Source: Choricystis sp. odSpoLacu1
Taxonomy: Eukaryota > Chlorophyta > Trebouxiophyceae
Direction of reading: 5' to 3'
Length of the DNA stretch: 64,000 bases
Assembly: GCA_958009055.1 (NCBI GenBank)
Contig: OY253663.1
Coordinates: 372,001 to 436,000 of the forward strand
Shown here: piece by piece, positions 10,335 to 21,290 of the stretch
Layout of the letters: each line of letters opens with the position of its first letter
Numbering within the stretch: position 1 is the stretch's first letter
Notes under the pieces: model-generated
Told to the model about the DNA's origin: nothing
Seen by the model: the letters and a program-made list of their open reading frames with translations, nothing else
Database searches by the model: none
Made by a program: the position numbers and the translations under genes

Positions 10335-11675
10335 AGGCAGAGGCAGAGAGAGAGGGATCGCTTTTTTTCACCTGTTTTTCCCACCACCATTTCCATCAGC
10401 CCGTTCCTGCTGCGCCAGTCGGCCTCCCTCACCGCCGTCGGCGCCTTCTCCGTCGCCGCCTGGCCGTACGCCGCCAAGTTGGCCTGGTCCCCCATCGTCG
10501 ACTCGCTGGCGTTGCCGCCTCCGCTCGCCCCGGGGCCCCGCAAATCGTGGATCATCCCGGTGCAACTGTGTTCAGCTGCCCTCATGACCCTCCGCGGCGG
10601 CGCGGCCGCCGCCGCCGTCACCACCGGCGACGTCCGCGCCGCCACCACCTTCTTCCTGGCCCTCGTCTTCCTGGCCGCCACCCAGGACGTGGCGGTGGAT
10701 GGGTGGGCGTTGACCCTGCTGTCGAGGGGGAGGGTGGGGTTTGCGTCGACGTGTCAGACCTTCGGCACAAACGCGGGCTTCTTCCTCTCCTACACCGCTC
10801 TCCTAGCTTTGACAGATGCCGCCTTCTGCGCTCGCTGGTTGGGCACCACCACCGGCCTCCCCCTGTGGACGCTGGGCGGGTACCTCAAGTTTTTGGGGGT
10901 CACGTACGCAGGGGTGACCCTGTTTGTTGCGCTGGCCACAACTGAGCGCGCCGCGCCGCGCGGGGAGCCCACCCCCCCACCCCGCCCTCCCGCCACCCTG
11001 ACCGACGTCACAGTCGCCTACGCCGACTTGGCGGCCGTGGCCCGCCTGCCGGCGGTGCGGAGGCTGGCTGTGTTGTTAGTCACGTGTCGAATCGCTGTGC
11101 TGCCGGCAGAGGCGGTCGCCCCGCTCGCCCTGGCAGCCAAAGGCGTCCCCACCTCCTCCCTGGCCGCCCTGGCCCTGCTACAGCTGCCGGCTGAGCTGGC
11201 CGCCGCCCTGGTCGCGGGCGCGGCGGCGGCGAAAGGAGGGGCGCTCAAGGCGTGGGGCGCGGGGTACTGGGCGCGCCTGGTCGCGGCGGCAGCCACCTGC
11301 GCCCTGGTCGCCTCCCTCCCCACCCCCGCGGAAGTGTCGACGCCCACCCTCGCCGCCCTGGCCGCCCTCGGCCTAGCCACCGCGGCCACGTCGGCCCTGC
11401 AGTTCACGTGCCTCGGCGCCCTGTACGCAAAAGTGAGTGATCCAAAAATGGGAGGTGCTTACTTGACCCTATTGAACACGGTGGCCAACCTGGGCCTCAC
11501 CGTCCCCAAAGCGGTCGCCTTTGCCGCCGTGGATGCGTGGGGGCTGGGCCCCGTGTCGGTGGGCGCGTTGGTGGTGGGCGTGGGGCTGGGCGGGTGGTAC
11601 AGCCAGGTTGCGCCGCGCATTGAGGCCGCGCCGCTGAGCGCGTGGCGGGCGGGAAAGGGCGGGAGAAAGGTTTAG
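9948..11675 (+). CDS. Acetyl-CoA transporter (SLC33A1/AT-1 family)
   Basis: Polytopic MFS-type carrier that in animals moves acetyl-CoA into the ER/Golgi lumen. Exons 9948-10055, 10182-10288 and 10400-11675 give about 496 residues. Family hallmarks are LLTLLYFMQGVPLGLTMGSV, the second helix with AAWPYAAKLAWSPIVDSL, and FLALVFLAATQDVAVDGWAL. About ten to twelve hydrophobic segments follow, ending YLTLLNTVANLGLTVPKAV. The basic first exon (MARPRTRSQGAL) is not a signal peptide. Intron 2 carries a long (GT)n tract right after the donor. Confidence 0.88.
10301..10333 (+). repeat. (GT)n microsatellite in an intron
   Basis: About 16 perfect GT units in intron 2 of the acetyl-CoA transporter, starting some 12 bases after the donor. 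Confidence 0.95.
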
Positions 11676-11888
11676 AGGTAGTTTTGTGACCCAGTTTTGA
11701 CCTGTGAAATGTGACCCGTGAAAAAACGTGAAGTAACTTCACGTTGCCTCCTGGCGGGCGGAGCGTTTTTTGTGTGTGCGCGAAGAGTCGAGAGAGAAAA
11801 AGAAAAGAAAAAAACACTTCTTGACTGCGCTTCTGTGCCCCATCCGCCCGCGCCCGCGCGCCCCGCACCCCACGCAAACCCGCGCGCC

Positions 11889-12277
11889 ATGGAGTCGCCC
11901 TCGTCCCTGCACTCCGACCTCGACACGCCGCACGCCGAGGGCGACGCGGAGGTGGGTGGTGTGTGCGGGCAAAGAAAACCTCGCGTTGGGTCTGTCCACC
12001 CGTCCTGCCCACCCACACAAAAACCACCCTTTCCCCTTTCACTCAGCCCTTCTACTACGACGACGACCGCGACAACCTGGACATCCTGGCCGGCCCCGAA
12101 GCCCCCACCCCGGCCGCGGCCGACCGCGGCGGCGACAGCGCGCCGCGCGCCGCGGGCGGCCGCCCGGGCGCGCGCCCGGACACCGGGTTTGAGGTCGCGT
12201 TTGGGGACGTCTTTGACGTGCAGGACGACGTGGCGCCGCCGCCGCCGCCGCACGTGGGCGCGGCTCTGCCGCCGTAG
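11889..12277 (+). CDS. Small acidic protein, function unknown
   Basis: Exons 11889-11951 and 12047-12277 join in phase 0 to 97 residues. It begins MESPSSLHSDLDTPHAEGDA, continues with an acidic aromatic motif (PFYYDDDRDNLDILAG), has a disordered Ala/Gly/Arg middle and ends FEVAFGDVFDVQDDV plus a proline-rich tail. There is no signal peptide or membrane segment. A standard intron and a clean ATG context support it as a real gene, but I do not recognise the family. Confidence 0.5.
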
Positions 12278-12739
12278 GCCGGTGCTGCCAAACGCCGTAG
12301 AGAAGAGAGAAGAGCGTGGGCGAGGGAGAGAGGAAGAGGACGTTTTTTTGTGTAGACACACACTCTGCTAATTTTCCCCGCGCAGGCGGCTCCCTTCCCT
12401 GCCTTTCAACCGAAAAGGGCACGCTCCTGTGGCCCTTGTTCACACACCCCTCGTGCCGAGTGCGCGTTCAACCGCCGCAGTCAACACAGGTGGGTGGTGA
12501 TTGCGCGTGCGCCCAATTCGCGCTCCCCTCCCCCACACGCCGCGGCGGCGCTCCCTCCAGCCTCGGCCCTCCCCTCGACACGCGCATGGTCTTATTCACA
12601 CGCTCTGGCGCGGCAGAAGGAGGGGAGGATTGAGGGCCGAGACCCACAGCGCACGCGTGTTTTTGTTTCTTCCAATGCGCGCGCGCGCGTCCTCCTCTCT
12701 CGACCAACCCTACCCTCCGCTCGCCTCAGACACAGCACC
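12278..12739. other. Intergenic between tandem + strand genes
   Basis: About 460 bases. Contains T-runs (around 12341), alternating AC/GC stretches and a CT-rich leader next to the GH30 start. Short open frames here are GC-rich noise. No RNA gene seen. Confidence 0.5.
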
Positions 12740-14903
12740 ATGCACCGCGCCCTCCTCCTGCTGGCCGGCCTGGTCGCCGCCTCTGGCCTGGCCCTGGATG
12801 AACGCGCCTACCTGGAGAATCCCGTGGACGCAGTGCTTGAAGGCGACGCAGCCGCGGCACTCGCGCGCGTGGCCGCCGCCGCGCCGCGCGCCGCGCCGCG
12901 CGCCCACAGCCCGCCAGCCGCGCCTCGTGGCGCCGCAGTGGCGGGCGAGCCCGCGCCCCGCGTGCGGTGAGTGTTTGATTTTGTGTGTGGGAGAGGAGGG
13001 GCAGAACAAAATGATCGACGTTCGTTTTTTTTCTTTTTTCCAACATTTTCTTCCACACACAACCCCCACAGCTCTGAAGCTGAGCTCAAAGCCGCCGCCG
13101 CCTCCTCCGCCGCCGCCGACGCGACCGGCAGGGAGACACCCCTGGCGCTGGAGTCGCAGACGGCGTACCGGCTGTACAAGGTGAGAGAAGGGAGAAAGAG
13201 GCAAAGTGTTTTTTGTTTTGTTTCACATGTTTTTCCCTTTTCAACTCACATGGGCCCCCCCTTCTCCCGCCCCCCCCACCCCCACGCCCAGGGCCTGACC
13301 CCCGGCTCCCGCCTGGCCGCCATCGCGGCCGCCCCTCCTCGCGCCCGCATCGAGGCAGCCCCTCTCGGCGGCGCCCCCACGCTCGCGCCGCCCCTGGTGG
13401 CTGTGGCAAAACCGGCAGCCGACTCCTTGCTGCGCGTGGATGTGGGCGACACGCGCCAAACGTTTGAAGGGTGGGGCACGTCGCTGGCGTGGTGGGCCAA
13501 CGTGGTTGGTGAGCAGTGGTGGTGGAGAGAGGGAAGGTGGGTCGGGTGTCCCTTTTCTCGTTCGACTCTCCTCCAACCCACCCACACCACCCCACACTCC
13601 AGGCGCCTTCCCCGACGCCATCCGCACCCGCGTCGCCGACCTGGTGTTCGACCCTGTCAAGGGGCTGGGCCTGCAGATCGCGAGGTACAATGTGGGAGGG
13701 TCGGGGTGGGCCACCCCCGATGTCGACAACCTGCGCCCGGGGGGCAACGTGGACTCGTTTCAGGGCCCGGACGGCTCGTACGACTGGTCTAAAGACGCCG
13801 CCCAGCGATGGATGCTGCTGGCGGCCAAAGAGAGGGGGGCCAACCTGTTTGAAGCGTTCTCCAACTCGCCCCCCTACTGGATGACCATTTCAGGCCGCGC
13901 CTCGGGCGCCGCCTCTGCGTCGGACGACAACCTGGCCCCGGCCAACTACACCGCGTTTGCGGACTACTTGGTGGAGGTGGTGGACCACTTTCGGACGGAC
14001 TGGAATGTGACGTTTCGCACGCTGGACCCGTTTAACGAACCCGCCACCGACTACTGGTGGGCGGGCAACGTGCAGGAGGGGTGCCACTTTGACAGATCTT
14101 CCCAGTCCGCCTTCATCCCCGTGCTGGCGGACGCGCTGCAGAGAAAGGGACTGACGGGCGTCGTTGAGATCGCTGCGTCCGACGAGACCTCGATGGCCGA
14201 CGCGCTCGAGTCGTTCGAGTCGTGGACCCCCGCCGCCAAGGCCCTCATCTCCCAAGTCAACACGCACGCATACTGGGGGCGCACCTACCCTCGCGTCGCC
14301 CTGGGCCCCGCGGGCGTGCTGGCGGCGGGGAAGAGGCTGTGGCAGAGTGAGTATGGGGCGGGGACGGCGCCTCCCGATGACATGACGGACGGCCTCGCCC
14401 TGTCCTCCCAAGCCGCCGCCGACGTTAACGTGCTGCAGGCGGGCGCCTGGGTGTACTGGCAAGCGTTTGAAAACCTGGATGGCAAAGAACCGACGCCGTG
14501 GTGGGGGTTGGGGCAGTTGTCGTTTGACAGTGGCAAAGGGATTCGGGTCGGCAAACAGTTTTGGGCCCTGGCTCAGTATTCGAAACACGTGCGGGCGGGA
14601 GCCACGATTCTGGCGTCGCCGGCGCCCGCGTCGTTGGTGGTGGCGCTGGCGCCGGGTGAAGAGGGGGGCAAAGACAAACTGGTTTTAGTCTTCACGCGCG
14701 CTGGCCCCACCGACACCGCCGCCGCGGTCGACGTCTCCTCCTTCCTGGGCGGACGGGCGGGGCACGCGACCGCGACACGCACATCCGCGACTGAAGATGG
14801 GGCGGATGCGGGCGACTTGGCGTTGCCGCGCGAGTGGGGGGGCCGGTTTGACGTGCGCCTTGGCGCGAGGAGTGTGACCACGGTGGTGGTCGCGGTGGCG
14901 TGA
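12740..14903 (+). CDS. Secreted GH30-family glycosidase (endo-beta-1,6-galactanase-like)
   Basis: Five exons (12740-12966, 13072-13180, 13292-13508, 13603 to the end) give about 617 residues. This counts four coding blocks; the last is long. Residues 1-18 form a signal peptide (MHRALLLLAGLVAASGLA). The mature enzyme has the clan-A barrel of GH30: RQTFEGWGTSLAWWANVVG, GLQIARYNVGGSG, EAFSNSPPYWMT. The acid/base glutamate is in RTLDPFNEPATDYW, the nucleophile in LWQSEYGAG, and YSKHVRAGATI precedes a C-terminal beta domain. These motifs fit subfamilies acting on beta-1,6-galactan, and the plant and fungal forms attack arabinogalactan side chains. The exact substrate is an inference; glucosylceramide is less likely. 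A roughly 110-residue Ala-rich region separates the signal from the barrel. Confidence 0.82.
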
Positions 14904-15227
14904 GTTCTCTTTTTTCCCTCTTTAATTTTTTCTTAGAACACAACACTTGAAACACATCGTGCTTGACACCACCATCATGGGGGACCGAAGAGAAGGAGCA
15001 AGCGAGAGAGAAAAAAAAAAACCGTTTCCACAACTCTCCTAGCCCGACCGCTCGGCGGCATTGGGGTTGCGCCCCCCTCTGGACCTCCCCGCGCAGCGCC
15101 TCTGCGCCCTGCTCCGCCTGTAATCTTCAACACGCTCTCCTGTGTACGTGCGTGCGCAGGGCAGGCAAATCCGCGCAGCGGGCGCGGGGCGCCCCGGGCC
15201 CAAGAACCCTGATTTGACACCCAAAAA
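14904..15227. other. Intergenic, T-rich 3' flank then CDK leader
   Basis: About 320 bases. First a T-rich 3' flank (CTTTAATTTTTTC near 14920), then A-runs and a GC-rich leader up to the ATG at 15228. No other feature seen. Confidence 0.5.
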
Positions 15228-16589
15228 ATGGAGGCCTACGAAAAGGGGGAGACGCTGGGCCAGGGCACGTTTGGCGTGGTCTACAGGGCGGTGCACAAGG
15301 AGGTGCGTGTGGGTTGAGTGGGGGGGGAGAGTCAGCGGGAGAGAGGGAGGGGAGTGGCCATCCCTTTTCTCTCACCCTCCGACCCACCCACACACCCTCA
15401 CCAGACCGGCCGCGTCGTCGCCATCAAAAAGGTGCGCGTCGCCGTCGCCAAGGAGGGCGTGTCCGTGACCGCGCTGCGTGAGGTCAAACTGTTGAGCGAG
15501 TTGCACCACCCTCACATCGTGCCGCTGCACCACGCTTTCATCCACAAACGCGCGGTGTGCCTGGTCTTCGACTACATGGATTCAGACCTAGCCGCCCTGA
15601 TCAACGACAGATCCATCGTGTTGACGCCGGCCGATGTCAAAGCCTACATGCGGGCATTGTTGAGCGCGCTGGCCGCGTGCCATGATTGCGGCATTCTGCA
15701 CCGCGACGTCAAACCCGACAACGTGCTGCTCGCCGCCGACGGCCGCGTCGCGTTAGCCGACTTTGGCCTCAGCAGGGGGCCCCGTGCCCAGGGATCACCC
15801 CGTGGCGGCAACGGCCCGATCGGGGGCGGCGACGATGGCACGCTGCCAGGGCGGCCGTTGACCAACGCCGTCTTTGCACGCTGGTACCGCGCCCCAGAGC
15901 TCCTCTACGGGACCACCCTCTACGGCCCCCCCGTCGACGTGTGGGCGGCGGGGTGCGTCCTGGCTGAACTGCTGCTGAGGCGGCCCTGGCTGCCGGGGTC
16001 GAGCGACATTGCGCAGCTGGGCCTGATATTTGGCGCGCTCGGCACGCCTTCCCCCGGCGCGTGGCCGGGCGCGGACGCGCTGCCCGGCTTTGTGCCCTTT
16101 GGGGAGCGTGCGCCTCCCCAACTCACTGCCATGTTCCCCGGGGCGCCGCCTGAAGCGCTGGATCTGCTGGTGAGGATGGTGGCGTTGAACCCGGCGGCAA
16201 GGATCAGTGCCGCCGATGCTTTGACCCACCCGTTTGTCACGCGCGGCGACGCGCCGACGCCCGCGGCCGCGCTGCCGCGCCCGCCGCGCAGGCCGGGGGA
16301 CCCGCTGGCGCCCCGTGCTGCGATGGAGGAGGCAGCGCCATCGCAGCCGCCACCCTCTGGGACGGGCATGACGGGCGCCGTGCGGCGGCTGGGGCTGGGG
16401 GGGACGGCGGGAGGAACAGGGAAGCGCGCGCGCGACGACGACGAGACGCCGGCCGACGATGGCGCCGCCACCGCCGTCGGCCACCGCAGACCCGCCCTGG
16501 ACAGCGAGGACAGGAGCTACCTGAGGAAGCGGGCGCTGGACTTGGGGGCGGCGCTGGATGGCGCGGCGGCAGAGGAGGAGGCTGGGTGA
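15228..16589 (+). CDS. CDKD: CDKD/CDK7-type cyclin-dependent kinase (CDK-activating kinase)
   Basis: Kinase of the TFIIH CAK module that phosphorylates CDK T-loops and the RNA polymerase II tail. Exons 15228-15302 and 15405-16589 give 419 residues. Visible parts: glycine loop LGQGTFGVVYRA, VAIKKVRV lysine, SVTALREVKLL helix (the CDK7 class has NRTALRE in this place), HRDVKPDN catalytic loop, ADFGLS, RWYRAPELLYG, then YGPPVDVWAAGCVLAELLLR and DIAQLGLIFGALGTPSPGAW as in CDK7. The T-loop is about 20 residues longer than usual (Gly-rich), keeping a threonine (PLTNAV) at the activating position. The C-terminal ~110 residues are disordered with a basic GKRARDDD patch. Cyclin H and MAT1 partners are not in the window. 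Confidence 0.88.
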
Positions 16590-17034
16590 AGAAGGAGGGA
16601 GAGAGCCTGTCTTCTTTTCATGTGAAGTGTCTACAAATTCAGGAAACACGAATGCCACGTCTCTGTTCGGGGGGATGCGCTGCCGCTTGCAGCTGTCTCT
16701 GGGCGCTGGGATGCTTTCTGGGGCTGAAACGCAGGGAGGAAACACAAAAAACACGGCCGGTACCACTCCACCTCAGCGAACTCACTCCTCCATCGCCTCC
16801 CCGCTCCCCTCGCCTTCCCCTCCGCCGCCCCCCGTCTTCCCTCCCACCTGTGAGTGTGGGACCATTGCAGCACGTAGTTTCCGCGTGTCGGCTGCCCGCG
16901 CCAAGGGCCGGGCTGGTGGGTTGGAGGAATGCCGCCCGCACCCCGACCGATGCCTAGCCTACTCCCTCCCTCCCCGCCACTCCCCAGCCCCTCTCCTCCC
17001 TTGACGCTTCCATGAAGCGCCGGGGGCGTGTCGC
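16590..17034. other. Intergenic / possible 5' leader of the carrier gene
   Basis: About 445 bases of mixed composition with CT-rich stretches. It could include an undetected first exon of the carrier (there is a possible acceptor, GTCGCAG, near 17066), but I cannot support one. Confidence 0.4.
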
Positions 17035-18522
17035 GTGAAGCTCTGTGGACTGCTGTCCCGTCGCAGGGCGCGGACGCAAACAAGCGCACGCGCGCGTGGG
17101 TTTTTTTGGGCGCACGTCGCCGCCCCCGACGCGGGGCGCTTGCGGCCCCCAAAACCCCACTCACACCACCCTCCCCCACAACCAGCCCCATCCGCCACGG
17201 CGCCCCCCGCCGCCGCTGCTGCTGCGCGCGGTGGCGGCTCGCGCCTGCGCAGGTCTGCCGGTCTGGCGACGCCACCGGCCAACAAAAGTGGTGGTGGTGG
17301 TGGTGGCAGCGGCAACAGTGTGATCGCGCCCGCCGCCACTGCGGCGGTGGCGACCACCGCCACCGTCGCCGCCGCCCTCACGCCCCCCGCCCCCGCGGCC
17401 GGGCTGCGGAGCGCGGATGGTGCCTCCACCCCTCCACCCGCCCCACCCTCCCTCCCCTCCCCCTCGCCCCGCCCCGGCCGCCGCGGCCTGCCGTCCACCT
17501 ACTCCCACCCCATCTATGGTGGCACGGATGTGCTCAGCAGTGGCGCGGGCGGCCTGACTGGCGACGGCGAGTGTGGGGGTGGGGCGACGGGATTGGACAC
17601 CGCACGCTTCACCCGCCTCGCGGTCGCGGGCGGCCTCGCCGGCGCCCTGTCCCGCTCCGTCACCGCCCCCCTGGACCGTATGCGGGTGCTGCTGTCCTTG
17701 GGCGTGGCGGGGAGCAGGGCGCGGTACACAGCGAGTGCCGCCTGGAAAACGATGCGTGACGAAAAAACACTCGCCGCCTTCTTTCGCGGCAACGGCGTCA
17801 ACATCCTCAAAAACGTGCCCGAGACCGCCATCAAGCTGGCAGTGAACGATGCGGGGCAGCGCGCCCTGCTGGCGGACGGCGACGGCTCCCCCAGCCCCTC
17901 CCGCTTGAGTGTGGGGCAGAGGCTGGCCGTGGGTTCGGCCGCCGGCGCCGTGGCCCAGGTCGCCATCTACCCCCTGGAAGTCATTCAGACGCGACTGGCC
18001 GCCACCGTGGGCACGTACCGCGGCATCGTGCACTGTGCTGCGTCGATTGCGCGGACGGAGGGCGTGCGCGCGTTTGGGCGGGGGCTGGCCCCCACGCTGG
18101 CTGGCATCCTGCCGTACGCCGGCATCGACATCACCGCGTTTGAGCTGCTGAAAGAGAGGCTGGTGGACCGGGCGGCCGCGGCAGAGGGTGGTGGCGGCGG
18201 CGGTGCCTCCACGTCCGCACCGCCCCCCGCCGCCGCCCTTCTCGCCGCGGGCGTCGCCTCCTCCGCCATCGCCCAGCTCGCGTCCTACCCCTTTGGCCTC
18301 GTCCGCACCCGCCTCCAAATGGACGGTGTGCAGGGGGCGCCGCGGACGTATGGCGGCCCCCTCCACTGCGCGCGCACTGTGGTGACGCTGGAAGGCGCGC
18401 GCGGCCTTTACAAGGGCTTTGCCGTCAACCTGGCCAAAGTGGCGCCCGCGGCCGCCATCTCGTGGTACGTGTTCGAGCACGCCAAAGCCGCGCTGGCGTG
18501 CCCGGAAGCTGGGCGCAAGTAG
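17035..18522 (+). CDS. Mitochondrial carrier of the SCaMC (ATP-Mg/Pi) type without EF-hands
   Basis: Inner-membrane solute carrier. Three repeats carry the family signature: TAPLDRMRVLL, IYPLEVIQTRL and SYPFGLVRTRL (the third has Gly in place of the acidic residue, as in other SCaMC carriers). Also GNGVNILKNVPETAIKL, YRGIVHCAASIARTEGV, GILPYAGIDITAFELLK and EGARGLYKGFAVNLAKV, all typical of ATP-Mg/Pi carriers. The roughly 180 residues before the carrier are Pro/Ala/Gly/Ser-rich and contain none of the EF-hand calcium loops that regulate animal and plant SCaMCs. The start at 17035 is the longest in-frame choice; an internal or spliced start is possible. No intron is needed downstream. Confidence 0.82.
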   Translation: MKLCGLLSRRRARTQTSARARGFFWAHVAAPDAGRLRPPKPHSHHPPPQPAPSATAPPAAAAAARGGGSRLRRSAGLATPPANKSGGGGGGSGNSVIAPAATAAVATTATVAAALTPPAPAAGLRSADGASTPPPAPPSLPSPSPRPGRRGLPSTYSHPIYGGTDVLSSGAGGLTGDGECGGGATGLDTARFTRLAVAGGLAGALSRSVTAPLDRMRVLLSLGVAGSRARYTASAAWKTMRDEKTLAAFFRGNGVNILKNVPETAIKLAVNDAGQRALLADGDGSPSPSRLSVGQRLAVGSAAGAVAQVAIYPLEVIQTRLAATVGTYRGIVHCAASIARTEGVRAFGRGLAPTLAGILPYAGIDITAFELLKERLVDRAAAAEGGGGGGASTSAPPPAAALLAAGVASSAIAQLASYPFGLVRTRLQMDGVQGAPRTYGGPLHCARTVVTLEGARGLYKGFAVNLAKVAPAAAISWYVFEHAKAALACPEAGRK

Positions 18523-19099
18523 GGGTGTCTTTCATTTGTGTGTGTGTGTTTTGATTTTTGATTTTTGTGTCCAAACACCAACCCGATTTTTTCGCCTAGG
18601 TATGAATTGTCTTGTGTTTTTGCACCATGCTGGAAAAGGGGTGGCGCACGTTTTTTTGGAGTGTCGGCGACGAGAGAGAGAAAAGGTATTTTTGCTCGAG
18701 CGTGTTTTTGTGTTTTTGATTTTGTCAAATGTTTCTTTCTTGCCTCTGCGCCGCCGCGCGCGGCGCATAGGCAATGAGGGCATGGGGGGAGCGCGTGCGT
18801 TGGCCAGCGCCCCCCCACGTGTGTTAACCAAAACAAAAACGTGCTGTCTCTCCCAAAACCCCTCACGCCCTTTTTTTATGGAAATGAAAGAAAAACGAAA
18901 CAGTCGGAGCGTGTAACACATTTTTGCGGGGAGCAAGAAAGGGGGGAGTCAAAAGAGGGAGGGGCGAACGGAGTCAAGAGGCAAAAAAAAGGCGGGCGCA
19001 GGGGGGGGGGGGCGCGGAAAACACCACCACCGCCCCCACAAAGCCACCCGCCGTTGTCACGCTTTCGACATCACTCTCTCACCACACCACACCTCTCCC
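18523..19099. other. Intergenic between convergent genes
   Basis: About 575 bases between the ends of the carrier and uS17 genes. Low GC for this genome, with TG-rich and T-rich stretches (two near-copies of GATTTTT around 18552-18568), a short GC inverted repeat near 18750 and a G11-12 run near 19001. No gene recognised; probably both 3' UTRs. Confidence 0.5.
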
Positions 19100-20446
19100 T
19101 CAGAACCCGGTGAACCCTTTCTGGCCCTGCTGACCCGCAGGAATCACCCGCAGCACATTGAACCGCACCGTCTTGGACAGGGGGCGGCACTGGCCGATGA
19201 CGACTTGGTCGCCCTCCTTGGCGCGGAAGCAGGGCGAGATGTGGGCTGGAGTGGTGGGGGGTGGGTGGGGGGGTGGGGTGAGCGTGAAATCGAAAAAGAA
19301 AAAACAGTAGCGAAAGAAAAGAAACAACGCTTCCCACCCACACACGCACACGCGCACACACAACACCAAAACTCACCCGCCACATTCGCGTGCCGCTTCT
19401 CGTAGCGCTGGTACTTCTTGATGAAGTGCAGGTAGTCGCGGCGCACGATCAGCGTGCGGTTCATTTTGCACGAGCGCACAGTCCCTGTGAGAATGCGGCC
19501 ACGAATCGCGACGTCCCCCACAAACGGGCACTTCTTGTCGATGTAGGCGCCCTCGGCCGCGTCTTTGGGCGTCTTGAAGCCGAGGCCGACGGAGCGCACA
19601 AAGCGCGCGCCACCCTTGCCAGGCTTCTTGGAGGCGCCCTTGCCCCCTTTGGCCAGGAGGTTGACGCCCAGCTGCTTCTGGAACGCTTTCTCGACCTGTG
19701 GTGTGGAGTGGGGTGGGTGTGGGGGAGGGAGAGGGGAGGAGGGTAAGCAGAACGGTGGGGGGAGGAAAATCGGGACGCGATCGCTCACGGCGGCTCCCCG
19801 CGAAAACTCGGGCGGCCTTCCCACCGCCCCTCCCCCTCTCCTGGCCGCCGACCCCCCCGATCGAGGGCCGTATCGACCCCCCCGATCGGGACCAGCGTTC
19901 GCAGTGGCAGCGGGGAGCGGGCCCAGGGAGTGGAGGGAGGGGCGTGGGGAGGGGGCGGCGGCAGCGAGCCGACGCGGGCGCGCCCGCGCTCTCGCCCGAC
20001 CGCTCCCTCCCCACGCGTCCACACACACAAACCCCCTGATGGCTGCCCCATCAGGAGCCCGCGAGCGTACCCCGACGCGGAACAGGGCGCCGGCGGGAGC
20101 GAGGGCACGCGTGGGGAGTGCGCGGGCAGGCGCGCCCGCGCAGGCCGCCCGCCCGCCGCCTGCGGCCAGTCGCCGCCGCACCAGCCGCGCCTGCCGCCTT
20201 TTCTTCCACTCCTGCCACGCGCGTCCACCACGCACGAGGTCGCACAGAACGACGGGCGCAGGAGGGGACGCGCGGGCAGGCGTGTGGAAGGGAGGGGAGA
20301 GCAGGCCGGATCGGTGGGGGCCGATTGGCGGCCGCCCGCGGGTGACCGCGCCGGGTGGGCGCCTCCACCCGCCCACACCCCCAGCCGACGCTGCGCCACA
20401 CACACACACACACACGCGCGGGCGCAGTACGAACCTGCTCAGCCAT
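19100..20446 (-). CDS. RPS11: 40S ribosomal protein uS17 (S11)
   Basis: Structural protein of the cytosolic small ribosomal subunit that binds 18S rRNA. Exons 20446-20435 (MAEQ), 19695-19377 and 19245-19100 splice to 158 residues, the same length as the human protein. Conserved blocks: [70 protein letters not shown], and [16 protein letters not shown]. The first intron is 739 bases, far longer than the ~60-150 base norm here, and begins only 12 bases after the ATG, an arrangement common in ribosomal protein genes. The first donor is GTTCGTAC rather than GTGAG. The start is 128 bases from a divergent gene. Confidence 0.95.
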
Positions 20447-20574
20447 GGTTGATGGGAAACAGGAGGAAGGCGGGAGGGGAAGGAAAAACGAGAGAAAATA
20501 GTGAGAGTGAAGAAACAGCGGCCGTCACTCTTTCATCCTCTCTCGCCCACACCCCAGTCGCCTGATCGTCGATC

Positions 20575-21238
20575 ATGGCCACCTACAGGTGAGCACGCTG
20601 CGTGTGTGTGTTGCGTGTTTATGTGTGGCCCCTCCCTGGTTTTGTTTTCCAGGTGCCGCGAGGGGGAGCCCTCTCCTCCCTGTTTCTATTTTTGGACTCA
20701 ACCCACCCACAGCCCCGGCGTCCTCACCGGCGCCGCCTATGTTGAACGCCTGCTGTTGGACCGCGCGCCTCACGGCGACCCAGCCACCCCGCCCCCGCCT
20801 TCCTCCCCCCCCCCCGTACCCACGTCTCACGCACTGCACGTGCCCCCGCCCCCGGGCGCCGCGGCCGCCGCCGCCGCGGCCACCGCCCGCTGGCGCACCG
20901 CGCTGGCTGTTGACGGGGCCCGCACCGCGGACGCGTTGCGCGGAGGGGATGAAGGCGGCCGGGAGGCGGCGGCGCGGGCGCGTCAACCGCCTCGGCCGAC
21001 TCCCGCGCAGCGCGCGGCTGAGACAGCGGCGGCAGCCGCCGCCGCCGCCGCCCCCGCCGCAGAGCAGCAACTGGTGGCGGCCCTGCTGGCGCCGCCCGGG
21101 GGCGGGCGGCGGCGGCGGCCGTTGGATGACGACAATGACGCCGACCGCCGCTCCCCCCGCGACGTCGCCTTCAAGCCACGCGGCGAGGCGACGGCCGCGT
21201 TCGATGGGGCAGCCGCGGTGCTGCGGTTGAGGCGGTGA
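20575..21238 (+). CDS. Alanine/proline-rich protein, function unknown
   Basis: A tiny first exon (20575-20588, MATY plus two bases) and an exon from 20713 give 179 residues. After MATYSPGVLTGAAYVERLLL come Pro runs, an Ala-rich helical stretch (ARWRTALAVDGARTADAL), another poly-Ala tract, and a basic-acidic end (RRRRPLDDDNDADRRSPRD). The layout (tiny first exon, GTGAGC donor, CCCACAG acceptor) is typical of real genes here. The C11 run near 20805 makes the exact frame after residue ~30 less certain. Family not recognised. Confidence 0.45.
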
Positions 21239-21290
21239 GAGGGTCGATTTTGGGGGACACTGAAAAACGACATACCAGTTTTTACAAAAC

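Noticed and set aside
19565..20452. Long frames on both strands inside the uS17 first intron
   Set aside because: Composition-driven; no domain or splice support, and they overlap the uS17 exon in the wrong frame.
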